Below are positions 1 to 6,648 of a DNA stretch of 14,063 bases, in pieces (the first letter of the stretch is position 1; each line of letters starts with the position of its first letter). Position numbers and translations under genes: made by a program. The notes under the pieces were generated by a model, which was not told the DNA's origin, did not search any database, and was given only the letters and a program-made list of their open reading frames with translations. Origin of the DNA: an uncultured candidate division Zixibacteria bacterium (GTDB taxonomy: Bacteria > Zixibacteria > MSB-5A5 > GN15 > FEB-12); contig CAJVYT010000066.1 of NCBI GenBank assembly GCA_913009765.1, positions 1 to 14,063 of the forward strand. The letters are read 5' to 3'.

Positions 1-70
1 AAAGTAGGGTAAGGATGAAGAAGAAGGAAGAGGAGAGATATAAGGGGGATTGAAGTAAAGATTTGTTTTT
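1..70. other. Low-complexity read-through junk outside the adapter
   Basis: This stretch is a purine-rich, low-complexity run that ends in a T tract directly abutting the P7 adapter. Read on the other strand, it is what follows the P7 end in a read-through: a short A run and then noise. It is therefore very probably sequencing artefact and carries no gene. Confidence 0.85.
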
Positions 71-136
71 CAAGCAGAAGACGGCATACGAGATATATCA
101 GTGTGACTGGAGTTCAGACGTGTGCTCTTCAGATCT
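71..136. other. Illumina P7 adapter with 8-nt index (contig-end artefact)
   Basis: Positions 71-94 match the Illumina P7 flow-cell sequence. Positions 95-102 (ATATCAGT) sit where the sample index belongs. Positions 103-136 match the TruSeq read-2 adapter, with one mismatch at 131 (A where C is expected). Genomic sequence begins at about 137. Reading frames across this stretch give the contaminant peptide containing FFKQKTAYEI, which is not a real protein. Confidence 0.98.
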
Positions 137-1051
137 TATTTCGCTGTTCGGAAAAAAACTATTCGTGAATATACCAAAGGACAGTTTGTATCGCTTGAGC
201 TTGGTGATTATTCGGGACGTATCAATGGAGTCATTTGGGAGCCTGATTATTTTGCTTTAACAGAGCTTGCTGAGGGCATGGTTGTCAAAATTCGCGGGCA
301 GATCGGAGAATATAACAATAAAATACAGATGACTATCAATCGGATACGTCTTGCCGAAGATGATGAATACACAATCGAAGATATTCTGCCTTTTTCCAAA
401 CAGACAAACGATGAGCGGAAAGCTCGAATTTTAGCACTGACTGAGAAAATTGAAAACAGTTATATAAAAAAACTGGTTGAACTGTTTTGGAATGATGAAG
501 AGTTCATGCGTAAGTTTTTAGAAGCTCCTGCCGGAAAATTATGGCATCATTCGTATATCGGCGGGCTTTCAGAACATTCTGCTAATGTTGCCGAACTTGC
601 TCTGCGGGTGTCGCATGGCTATGATTTTCTAAAACGGGATTATTTGATTTTTGGCGGACTGTTTCATGATATTGGAAAGATTGAAACCTATATTACAAAA
701 ACAACCATAGATTATACCGATGAAGGTCGTTTGGTTGGACATATTTGTCTTGCCGATGTCTGGATTTGTGAACGTGCAAAACTGATTGAAAATTTTCCTG
801 ATAAATTATTGATGAAACTTCGCCACATGGTTCTCTCTCATCAGGGAGAATTAGAATATGCAACTCCGGTTGTACCACAAATGCCTGAGGCGTTTGTATT
901 GTACTATTGTGATGAAATTGATTCAAAGATGGGTGCAATTGACCGTATCCGTGAAAGAAACAACGGCGTCGGATGGTCGGAATATGTTAATTTACTTGGA
1001 CGGTTTCTTTATTTTGGTGAAACTGACCCGACAAAATCTGATGAGAACTAA
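137..1051 (+). CDS. yhaM: YhaM-family 3'-5' exoribonuclease (OB fold + HD domain), 5'-truncated
   Basis: About 304 codons remain before the stop at 1049-1051. B. subtilis YhaM has about 314 residues, so only a short N-terminal piece is missing, lost where the adapter interrupts the contig. The first part is an OB-fold nucleic-acid-binding domain (FAVRKKTIREYTKGQF, LGDYSGRINGVIWEPD). A C-terminal HD metal-dependent domain follows. Its visible ligand motifs are LWHHSYIGGLSEH (from about 539) and GLFHDIGK, with the HD pair at 665-670. A further HMVLSHQGELEYATP motif starts near 826 and a YYCDEIDSK stretch near 902. Known members are 3'-5' exonucleases acting on RNA and single-stranded DNA in the cytoplasm. 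The stop overlaps the fetA start by one base (TAATG), which implies translational coupling. The GTG at 122 lies inside the adapter and is not a real start. Confidence 0.85.
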   Translation, partial: YFAVRKKTIREYTKGQFVSLELGDYSGRINGVIWEPDYFALTELAEGMVVKIRGQIGEYNNKIQMTINRIRLAEDDEYTIEDILPFSKQTNDERKARILALTEKIENSYIKKLVELFWNDEEFMRKFLEAPAGKLWHHSYIGGLSEHSANVAELALRVSHGYDFLKRDYLIFGGLFHDIGKIETYITKTTIDYTDEGRLVGHICLADVWICERAKLIENFPDKLLMKLRHMVLSHQGELEYATPVVPQMPEAFVLYYCDEIDSKMGAIDRIRERNNGVGWSEYVNLLGRFLYFGETDPTKSDEN

Positions 1052-1764
1052 TGGATAAGCCAATTCTTAATATTTCTCATGTCAGCAGAAATGTTGGAGA
1101 TATAAAAATTCTTTCAGATATTTCTGTCTCATTTTATCAAAACAAAATTTACGCTATTTTAGGTCCATCCGGTTCGGGAAAATCCTCATTGCTGCGTCTG
1201 CTCAACCGTCTTGATGACCCCGGTTCGGGTGAGATTATATATAATGGGAAAAATATAAATTCATATCCGGTGTGCGAGTTGAGAAAAAAAATCGGCTACC
1301 TTTTTCAAACACCATACTTGTTTGAAAAAACTCTAAAAGATAATTTTTTGTTCGTTGATAAAGAAATTTCAGACGATCAAATAGCTGCTCTGCTTGAAAA
1401 AGTACATCTCCCCCAAAAAATGCTTGATAGTTCGGTAGAAAAACTATCAGTCGGCGAAAAACAGAGAGTTGCCTTTGCAAGGCTTCTGTTGACAAAGCCT
1501 GAAATACTTCTTCTCGATGAACCAACATCAGCACTTGACCCATCGATTACAGAATCGCTGGAAAAATTTATTCAAGAAATCACACTTAAAGAAAATTTGA
1601 CTACTATTATTGTCACACATAATCCTGAACAAGCAATACGGTTTGGACAACAAGGAATTTTGCTTTCAGGTGGAAAGATTGCCGAGTCGGGCGATATAAA
1701 ATCGCTTCTTGAGAGTCCACAGTCGGATGCGGGCAAACGATATAAAGCGAGGGAGTTGTCATGA
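1051..1764 (+). CDS. fetA: FetA/YbbL-type ABC transporter ATPase (putative iron export)
   Basis: This is a 237-residue, single-domain ABC ATPase with all nucleotide-binding motifs. Walker A is GPSGSGKS (38-45), the Q-loop Gln is residue 86, and the signature LSVGEKQRV starts at 132. Walker B is ILLLDEP (152-158), followed by the D-loop SALD and the switch His at 190. The next gene encodes a FetB/UPF0014 permease, which points to FetAB rather than a generic importer ATPase. No substrate-binding protein is encoded nearby. In E. coli FetAB helps with iron efflux and peroxide tolerance; that function is carried over here by homology only. The start overlaps the yhaM stop by one base, and the stop overlaps fetB by four bases (ATGA). 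Confidence 0.85.
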   Translation: MDKPILNISHVSRNVGDIKILSDISVSFYQNKIYAILGPSGSGKSSLLRLLNRLDDPGSGEIIYNGKNINSYPVCELRKKIGYLFQTPYLFEKTLKDNFLFVDKEISDDQIAALLEKVHLPQKMLDSSVEKLSVGEKQRVAFARLLLTKPEILLLDEPTSALDPSITESLEKFIQEITLKENLTTIIVTHNPEQAIRFGQQGILLSGGKIAESGDIKSLLESPQSDAGKRYKARELS

Positions 1765-2513
1765 ACAATCCCGGTATTACAGAAGTTTTATTATCACTTA
1801 TCTTAGTTGCAATCTCAATTGCAATCAGTCGGTTTTGGAAAATTGAAGTTGAAAAAGATATAGCTATTGGTTCTATCCGTTCGTTTATTCAGCTTATTGC
1901 AGTCGGCTATGCTTTGAATTTTATTTTTGATTTAGAATCTATATGGTTGATACTCGCAACACTTGTAGTTATGTCGCTTGTCGGAGCTCAGGCAGCAATG
2001 AATAGAGTAAAAAAAATTAACTCCCCATATTTATTAATCTCTTTTTCTATTATGTTTGGTTCGTTTTTTACTATCGGATTGATGGCTGTTCTTCAGATTA
2101 TAACATTTGAAGCTCGCTATATTATACCTCTTGGTGGAATGGTAATTGGTAATTCAATGAATGCGGCGGCTCTTTCTATCAATCGTATTACATCTGATAT
2201 TCATTCAAATCGTCATGCCGTCGAGACTGCACTCTCTTTGGGGAAAAGTTGGCGAACAGCATCTTTAATGTATTTTCGCAATGCTGTTACAACCGGTATG
2301 ATTGCTATTTTAAACAATATGAAAACTGTAGGTTTAGTTGCTTTGCCGGGGGCGATGACCGGTATGATTTTAGCCGGTGCCGATCCTTTGGATGCGGTCT
2401 TACTGCAAATTATTGTTATGTATATGATTTTAATGGCAGTTGCGGTAACATCAGTAGTGGTTGTAGAACTTACAGTTCGTCAATTATTTACACCAAATCA
2501 TCAGTTGAAATAA
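1761..2513 (+). CDS. fetB: FetB/YbbM permease, UPF0014 family
   Basis: This is a 250-residue integral membrane protein with about seven hydrophobic segments. Recognisable family stretches are SIRSFIQLIAVGYAL (38-52), IPLGGMVIGNSMNAAALSINR (122-142, a conserved loop and helix) and RNAVTTGMIAILNNMKTVGL (173-192). The ETALSLG segment (155-161) resembles the cytoplasmic coupling helix that docks on the ATPase. The ATG lies in an ATGA overlap with fetA, so the two subunits are probably made in fixed proportion. It is the permease half of the predicted iron exporter in the inner membrane. No terminator is visible directly after it. Confidence 0.87.
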   Translation: MNNPGITEVLLSLILVAISIAISRFWKIEVEKDIAIGSIRSFIQLIAVGYALNFIFDLESIWLILATLVVMSLVGAQAAMNRVKKINSPYLLISFSIMFGSFFTIGLMAVLQIITFEARYIIPLGGMVIGNSMNAAALSINRITSDIHSNRHAVETALSLGKSWRTASLMYFRNAVTTGMIAILNNMKTVGLVALPGAMTGMILAGADPLDAVLLQIIVMYMILMAVAVTSVVVVELTVRQLFTPNHQLK

Positions 2514-2579
2514 CAACATGAAGTTAGTCATAACTATACAACCATCTCTGTTTTTATTAATAAATTATCACAATTAAAC

Positions 2580-2637
2580 TTGCATCTCGCATCGTAATGG
2601 TTAATAATATTTATAAATATTAACTATTTTATTGGAG
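2580..2637 (+). promoter_or_regulatory. Probable promoter/operator region and RBS of the oxidase operon
   Basis: The gap between fetB and the oxidase holds a perfect 16-bp palindrome, AATATTTATAAATATT, at 2606-2621. It is flanked by GTTAAT on the left and AAC on the right, which nearly extends the symmetry. TTGCAT at 2580-2585 with TAATAT at 2605-2610 is a weak -35/-10 pair with 19-bp spacing. GGAG at 2634-2637 is a well-placed Shine-Dalgarno site, six bases before the ATG at 2644, and it decides that start over the TTG at 2632. The palindrome may be an operator or simply AT-rich sequence. It does not match the FNR consensus. Confidence 0.35.
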
Positions 2638-2643
2638 CATTTT

Positions 2644-4155
2644 ATGAACTATCCATTTTGGGATATTGATATAGGATACGGCATTATCATGGCGGTGATT
2701 GCTGTAATCCATGTGTTTGTTTCACATTTTGCGATTGGCGGCGGACTATATTTAGTAATAGCCGAAACTTTCGCACGCAAAAAAAACGACCGGCTCAAAC
2801 TTCAGTTCTTAGAAAAACTGTCTAAGTTTTTTGTCCTGGTCTCAGTTGTCTTCGGTGCATTGACCGGGGTTGGTATATGGTTTATTATCGGACTTTTAAA
2901 TCCTGCCGCAACCGAAGTTCTAATTCATAACTATGTATGGGCATGGGCTGCAGAATGGACATTTTTTGTTATAGAAATTTGTGCCGCACTTCTGTATTTT
3001 TATGGATGGAAAAAACTTTCTGCCAAAAACCATATTATTATCGGATGGATCTATTTTATATCAGCATGGATGTCTCTGTTTATTATCAACGGTGTTATTA
3101 CTTATATGCTTTCCCCCGGCGATTGGATTACGACCGGATATTTCTGGGATGGGTTCTTTAATCCGACATTCTGGTCATCGCTCTGGCTTCGTACCGGAAT
3201 TTGTATAATGCTTGGCGGTGTCTATGCTTTATTTGTGGCATCACAATTAAAGCCTGATGATTTCAAAAAACGTATTGTTCGTTTCAACTCTTTTTGGGTA
3301 GCTGGTGGACTTGTGATAATGATGGCTACTCTTAGTTGGTATATTGCATCGATTCCTAAAGAGATTGTTGATGCCGCCCTTGAGGCGAAGTTGACCCCTG
3401 TTGAGGCAATGAACGCATCATATATAAATGCTTTTCTGCTTGGAATAGTTATAATAGTTTTTGGATTTATTATACCAAAAAGATACAATATTGTTGTTGG
3501 AGTTATTGCGATGGTACTTGCATTGGCTTGGTTTGGTGAATATGAATGGATGCGTGAGTCGATTCGGAAACCGTATGTTATTACAAATTATATGTACGGC
3601 AACGGTATTGATGTTGCCAATGCCGAAAAATATCAGGAGGAAGGACTGCTTGCATCTATGAAGTTTCAAACATCGGATAAATCTGCTGATTTGTTCCGAA
3701 GAGCCTGCCGGAGTTGCCACACCATTGACGGATACAAACCGCTCAAACCTGCATTTGACGGTACCGATGAAACTTTTATTGCTCAGATAATTATGGGAGC
3801 TCATGTTATTAGAGGCAACATGCCTCCCTTTGTTGGTACTGAAGATGAAGCACAGATGGTTGCATCGCATATATACAAACAAATAGATACACGTCATATT
3901 TCAGAAATTTATAATCTTGAAGGTATCGCTCTGGGTAAAAAAGTATATGATATCAGGTGCGGAAAGTGTCATGTCTTTAACGGGTACAATGACAAATCGG
4001 AGTCTCTGCTTGGTATTTCGGAAGAAGACCTTGGTGATATTTTAGATATGGCAGGAGATTTTGCCGATGAAATGCCGGACTTCAGAGGAGATGAAAAAGA
4101 GCGGAAAGCTCTTATTGAATACATTATGTCATTAAATAAAAAGGAGAGTAACTGA
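2644..4155 (+). CDS. Cytochrome bd-like oxidase subunit I (CydA-like) fused to two c-type haem domains
   Basis: This is a 503-residue protein from the ATG at 2644. Residues 1 to about 300 form a CydA-like membrane domain with about nine hydrophobic segments. H23 aligns by eye with E. coli CydA H19, since both lie 18 residues before the Glu of an ET pair. E111 aligns with E107, ten residues before a shared GW. The position of H186, a b558 ligand, is not His here. EYEWMRESIRKPY (299-311) resembles the EVGRQPW region. Two cytochrome c domains follow on the periplasmic side: CRSCH (355-359) with likely axial M393 (NMPPF), and CGKCH (439-443) with M477 (EMPDF). The long quinol-binding Q-loop is absent. 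Cytochrome c is therefore a more likely electron donor than quinol, as proposed for the c-type branches of the bd superfamily. O2 reduction is inferred. Confidence 0.75.
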   Translation: MNYPFWDIDIGYGIIMAVIAVIHVFVSHFAIGGGLYLVIAETFARKKNDRLKLQFLEKLSKFFVLVSVVFGALTGVGIWFIIGLLNPAATEVLIHNYVWAWAAEWTFFVIEICAALLYFYGWKKLSAKNHIIIGWIYFISAWMSLFIINGVITYMLSPGDWITTGYFWDGFFNPTFWSSLWLRTGICIMLGGVYALFVASQLKPDDFKKRIVRFNSFWVAGGLVIMMATLSWYIASIPKEIVDAALEAKLTPVEAMNASYINAFLLGIVIIVFGFIIPKRYNIVVGVIAMVLALAWFGEYEWMRESIRKPYVITNYMYGNGIDVANAEKYQEEGLLASMKFQTSDKSADLFRRACRSCHTIDGYKPLKPAFDGTDETFIAQIIMGAHVIRGNMPPFVGTEDEAQMVASHIYKQIDTRHISEIYNLEGIALGKKVYDIRCGKCHVFNGYNDKSESLLGISEEDLGDILDMAGDFADEMPDFRGDEKERKALIEYIMSLNKKESN

Positions 4156-5165
4156 TGCTTCCAGATTCAAATTTTCTTTCGGCTCCTTTATGGTTAATTG
4201 AATTTCTGCATATTGTAACTCTTGCACTGCATTTGATTGCTATGAATTTTATGTTTGGCGGAATTATAATACTTCTGTTTGGTAAATTTGATGATAAATG
4301 GAATAATCCGATTGTACAAAAATTTATTAAACTCTTCCCCAATGCAATGGCTGCCACGGTTACTATTGGTGTTGCACCTCTTTTGTTTGTACAACTTGTC
4401 TATCCCAAACAGATTTATGCAGCATCAATTATTTCAGGATGGTTTTGGTTAATGATTTTTGTCATCGCTATGATTGGGTATTATTTTCTGTATGCATTAT
4501 CATTTAAACAAACAACTGAAAGCAGACAAAAAATATATCTGTCGATTGTTTTAGCCTGTTTGCTGTATGTCTCATATATCTACTCATCAGTGTTTGCCTT
4601 AGGAGAAAAACCTGATTTATATAAACTGCTCTATGCAGAAGGGCAGGGCGGAACTATTATTAATCCCGATATAGGTTCATATATTTTCAGGTGGCTGCAC
4701 ATGATTACCGGAGCAGTGACAGTTGGCGGATTTTTTGTTGCACTCTTTGGTAAAGATAATGACTCGGCATTTAAAACCGGTAAGAATTTTTATCTTTGGG
4801 GTATGATTGCCGCTATTGTAACCGGATTGACATATATGATAGGACTTGGCGAACTTATGAAACCGTTTATGAAATCTCCGGCTATTTGGCTTGTGACTCT
4901 TTCGTTTGTGCTTTCTTTAGGGTCGCTTCATTTTCTGTTTAAAAAGAGATTTGTTTTTGCCTCAGCGATACTTTCAGTTTCTTTTGTTGCTATGGTAGTT
5001 ACCAGACATATTGTACGGAAACTGGCATTGGTTGGATATTATGACCCGTCAGAGATGACTGTCAATTCGCAATGGTCGCCGTTTTTAATATTTCTGATTT
5101 TCTTTGTGCTGGCAATTGCAACAGTCTGGTATATGCTGAGACTGTACTTTGGAAAACAGGAATAA
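4155..5165 (+). CDS. Second CydA-like membrane subunit of the bd-type complex
   Basis: This is a 336-residue, very hydrophobic protein with about nine membrane segments. It starts at an ATG that overlaps the previous stop (TGATG), with AAGGAG at 4141-4146 as RBS. It is not a normal CydB. Its N-terminus (LHLIAMNFMFGGIIILLFG) resembles the same region of the preceding subunit, and H26 occupies the H23 position. FRWLHMITGAVTVGGFF (178-194) resembles the CydA segment around the b558 ligand H186, which would make H182 its counterpart, a His the first subunit lacks. The C-terminal RHIVRKLALVGYYDPSE stretch is charged and precedes a last membrane helix. It is probably a paralogous partner forming a heterodimer with the haem c-bearing subunit. 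Substrate and haem content cannot be read from sequence alone. Confidence 0.65.
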   Translation: MLPDSNFLSAPLWLIEFLHIVTLALHLIAMNFMFGGIIILLFGKFDDKWNNPIVQKFIKLFPNAMAATVTIGVAPLLFVQLVYPKQIYAASIISGWFWLMIFVIAMIGYYFLYALSFKQTTESRQKIYLSIVLACLLYVSYIYSSVFALGEKPDLYKLLYAEGQGGTIINPDIGSYIFRWLHMITGAVTVGGFFVALFGKDNDSAFKTGKNFYLWGMIAAIVTGLTYMIGLGELMKPFMKSPAIWLVTLSFVLSLGSLHFLFKKRFVFASAILSVSFVAMVVTRHIVRKLALVGYYDPSEMTVNSQWSPFLIFLIFFVLAIATVWYMLRLYFGKQE

Positions 5166-5183
5166 TCGTTATATAAGTAGATG

Positions 5184-5212
5184 GTCAAGACCCCTGTGGT
5201 CTTGACTTTTTT
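5184..5212 (+). terminator. Rho-independent terminator of the oxidase operon
   Basis: A perfect 9-bp stem (GTCAAGACC at 5184-5192 with GGTCTTGAC at 5198-5206) closes a 5-base loop and is followed by six T residues. It lies 19 bases after the stop of the second oxidase subunit. The stem sequence recurs in the repeats further right, so the terminator may itself derive from that repeat family. Confidence 0.9.
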
Positions 5213-5233
5213 ATTTAAGTACCTATTAATTTT

Positions 5234-5333
5234 GTAGGGTTCTGCATCCACCTATCGGTGTTCGTTAGGAACCCTACTTACAATTGCTGACAGTTTTTTA
5301 ATTGTAGGTTAAGCCCCCCCGCGGTCTTGACTA
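5234..5333. repeat. Composite intergenic inverted-repeat element
   Basis: Several nested inverted repeats sit close together. GTAGGGTTC (5234-5242) pairs with GAACCCTAC (5269-5277) and encloses a small hairpin, CACC/GGTG, at 5249-5260. TACAATT (5279-5285) pairs with AATTGTA (5300-5306). GGTCTTGAC at 5323-5331 is a second copy of the right arm of the terminator at 5198, preceded by a degenerate left arm (TTAAGCC). The layout suggests two copies of a REP-like or palindromic dispersed element. No transposase or coding frame is present. Confidence 0.55.
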
Positions 5334-5472
5334 TATCTGTGATATCAGGAATCCACTTCTAACATTGCTTGTTGTATCAGCTCAGCCAAGCAGGTCGATT
5401 TTAGTAGAAAATAAAACAGTCAAGCATAAAGAAATTATTCTTGACTTATAAAAATATTTTTTGCAGAATTAA
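5334..5472. other. Non-coding spacer before the GNAT gene
   Basis: No credible coding frame is visible here. GTCAAG (5419-5424) and CTTGAC (5440-5445) form a short inverted repeat that again echoes the terminator stem. TTGACT at 5441-5446 could be a -35 box for the acetyltransferase gene, but no good -10 box stands at the right distance. Confidence 0.3.
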
Positions 5473-5502
5473 TTTTGTTTATAGCAATAAACAAAACTGG
5501 AG
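5473..5502 (+). promoter_or_regulatory. Perfect 10-bp inverted repeat next to the RBS of the GNAT gene
   Basis: TTTTGTTTAT (5473-5482) and ATAAACAAAA (5487-5496) are exact inverted copies separated by AGCA. The GGAG ribosome-binding site at 5499-5502 follows after only two bases, and the ATG is at 5509. It could be an operator or an mRNA hairpin that affects ribosome access. The sequence is AT-rich, but ten matched pairs with a four-base loop are hard to dismiss as noise. Confidence 0.45.
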
Positions 5503-5508
5503 ACTGTC

Positions 5509-6471
5509 ATGTTTGACCAAAGTAAAATAATTATTCGTGAATCAAACCATAATGATTACCATGCTATAGCTGACATTTACAATGCAGTAGACCCAAAAAT
5601 GCCGGTAACAGCTCAAAATATTGAGGAGAGAGATGAAAAGCAAGATGATAGATGTAAACACCAACGTTGGGTTGCTATTTATAATAATCAAGTTATTGCC
5701 ACTTGCTACTATTCACAGGAAATCATTGATATTGAACCTAAAAAATTTATGGCTATGGTTTGGGTTCACCCCAATTATCAAAAGCAGGGCATTGAACAAA
5801 TTTTGTGGGAGCATGTTACAATAAACTTGTATTTACTTAACCCTAATACCATAGATACATGGTTCCGTAAAGACTGTGTTGAAATTATAAAAAAATTGGA
5901 AGAAGACGGATTCAATGAAAAATATAGAACAAGAGTATCTACTTTAGAGGTTCCTGGGTTTGATCTAACTCCATACAAAAACTTGAAATCATCTTTGCTG
6001 AAAAGGGATATAGAAATAAAAACATTATCTGAACTTGAGTCTGACCCGGATCGTGATCATAAGCTCTACGAATTAGAGTGGGAAATCACACAGGATATAC
6101 CTGGTTTAGAGGATGTCACTAAATCAGATTTTGAAACATTTGTAAAAGAATGTATTAGATCAAAACATAACAACTTAGATGGAAATTTTGTTGCTGTTCA
6201 CAACGAAGAGTTTATAGGTTTAAGTCTTCTCCAAATTAATCCTTCTGGAGATGAAGTAATTCAAAATATAACTGGGGTCAAACTTTTATACAGGCGTCAG
6301 GGAATTGCTTTAGCGTTAAAATTACAAGCTATCATATTTGCCCAAAAAAACAACATTTCCAAAATCCGAACTATAAACGATATTACCAACCTACCAATGC
6401 TTTCTCTTAACAAACGACTTGGATTTTCAAGTTCTTCTATCTGGATTCTATACCAAAAATATTATAATTGA
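5509..6471 (+). CDS. Tandem GNAT-family N-acetyltransferase
   Basis: This is a 320-residue protein made of two GNAT folds. In the N-terminal domain the acetyl-CoA-binding motif A is MVWVHPNYQKQGIE (83-96). A degenerate motif B follows around WFRKDCVEIIKKLEEDGF (118-135). The C-terminal domain has a better motif A, ITGVKLLYRRQGIALALK (254-271), and motif B NDITNLPMLSLNKRLGFSSS (290-309). The overall plan resembles mycothiol-synthase-like double GNAT proteins, but the substrate cannot be told. The start is supported by GGAG at 5499-5502. The gene stands alone, flanked by repeats and unrelated genes, as expected of an accessory or transferred gene. It would act in the cytoplasm. Confidence 0.8.
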   Translation: MFDQSKIIIRESNHNDYHAIADIYNAVDPKMPVTAQNIEERDEKQDDRCKHQRWVAIYNNQVIATCYYSQEIIDIEPKKFMAMVWVHPNYQKQGIEQILWEHVTINLYLLNPNTIDTWFRKDCVEIIKKLEEDGFNEKYRTRVSTLEVPGFDLTPYKNLKSSLLKRDIEIKTLSELESDPDRDHKLYELEWEITQDIPGLEDVTKSDFETFVKECIRSKHNNLDGNFVAVHNEEFIGLSLLQINPSGDEVIQNITGVKLLYRRQGIALALKLQAIIFAQKNNISKIRTINDITNLPMLSLNKRLGFSSSSIWILYQKYYN

Positions 6472-6604
6472 TGCATAAATGATAGATTTTAGATGTATCG
6501 ACAAATTTGCTTATTAAGATTTTACATTATTAAAGATTTCCTATCAATTTGTAATATAACCCATTAACTGAAAACTTTTATATCTTGTCAATTTTAAAGA
6601 TGGG

Positions 6605-6635
6605 ATTGCTGCGTCCGCTTTAGCGGACTCGCAAT
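6605..6635. repeat. Short palindromic intergenic repeat
   Basis: A perfect 6-bp hairpin (GTCCGC at 6613-6618, GCGGAC at 6623-6628, loop TTTA) is nested in an outer ATTGC/GCAAT pair (6605-6609 and 6631-6635). It is much more GC-rich than its surroundings. It sits between converging genes and has no T tract on either side, so it is not a normal intrinsic terminator. Similar ATTGC...GCAAT elements with GC-rich cores recur between genes in many bacteria. That family resemblance is from memory and unverified. Confidence 0.5.
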
Positions 6636-6648
6636 GACTGTATTTGAG

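Noticed and set aside
122..136. GTG start for yhaM at 122
   Set aside because: It lies inside the adapter; the real start is missing from the contig.
2606..2621. FNR/CRP-type binding site upstream of the oxidase
   Set aside because: The palindrome lacks the TTGAT/ATCAA or TGTGA/TCACA half-sites.
2632..2643. TTG start for the bd-like oxidase four codons upstream
   Set aside because: It overlaps the GGAG ribosome-binding site that correctly serves the ATG at 2644.
3418..3897. 159-residue open frame on the minus strand inside the oxidase gene
   Set aside because: It is antisense to strongly conserved CydA and haem c motifs, and its translation has no recognisable domain or RBS.
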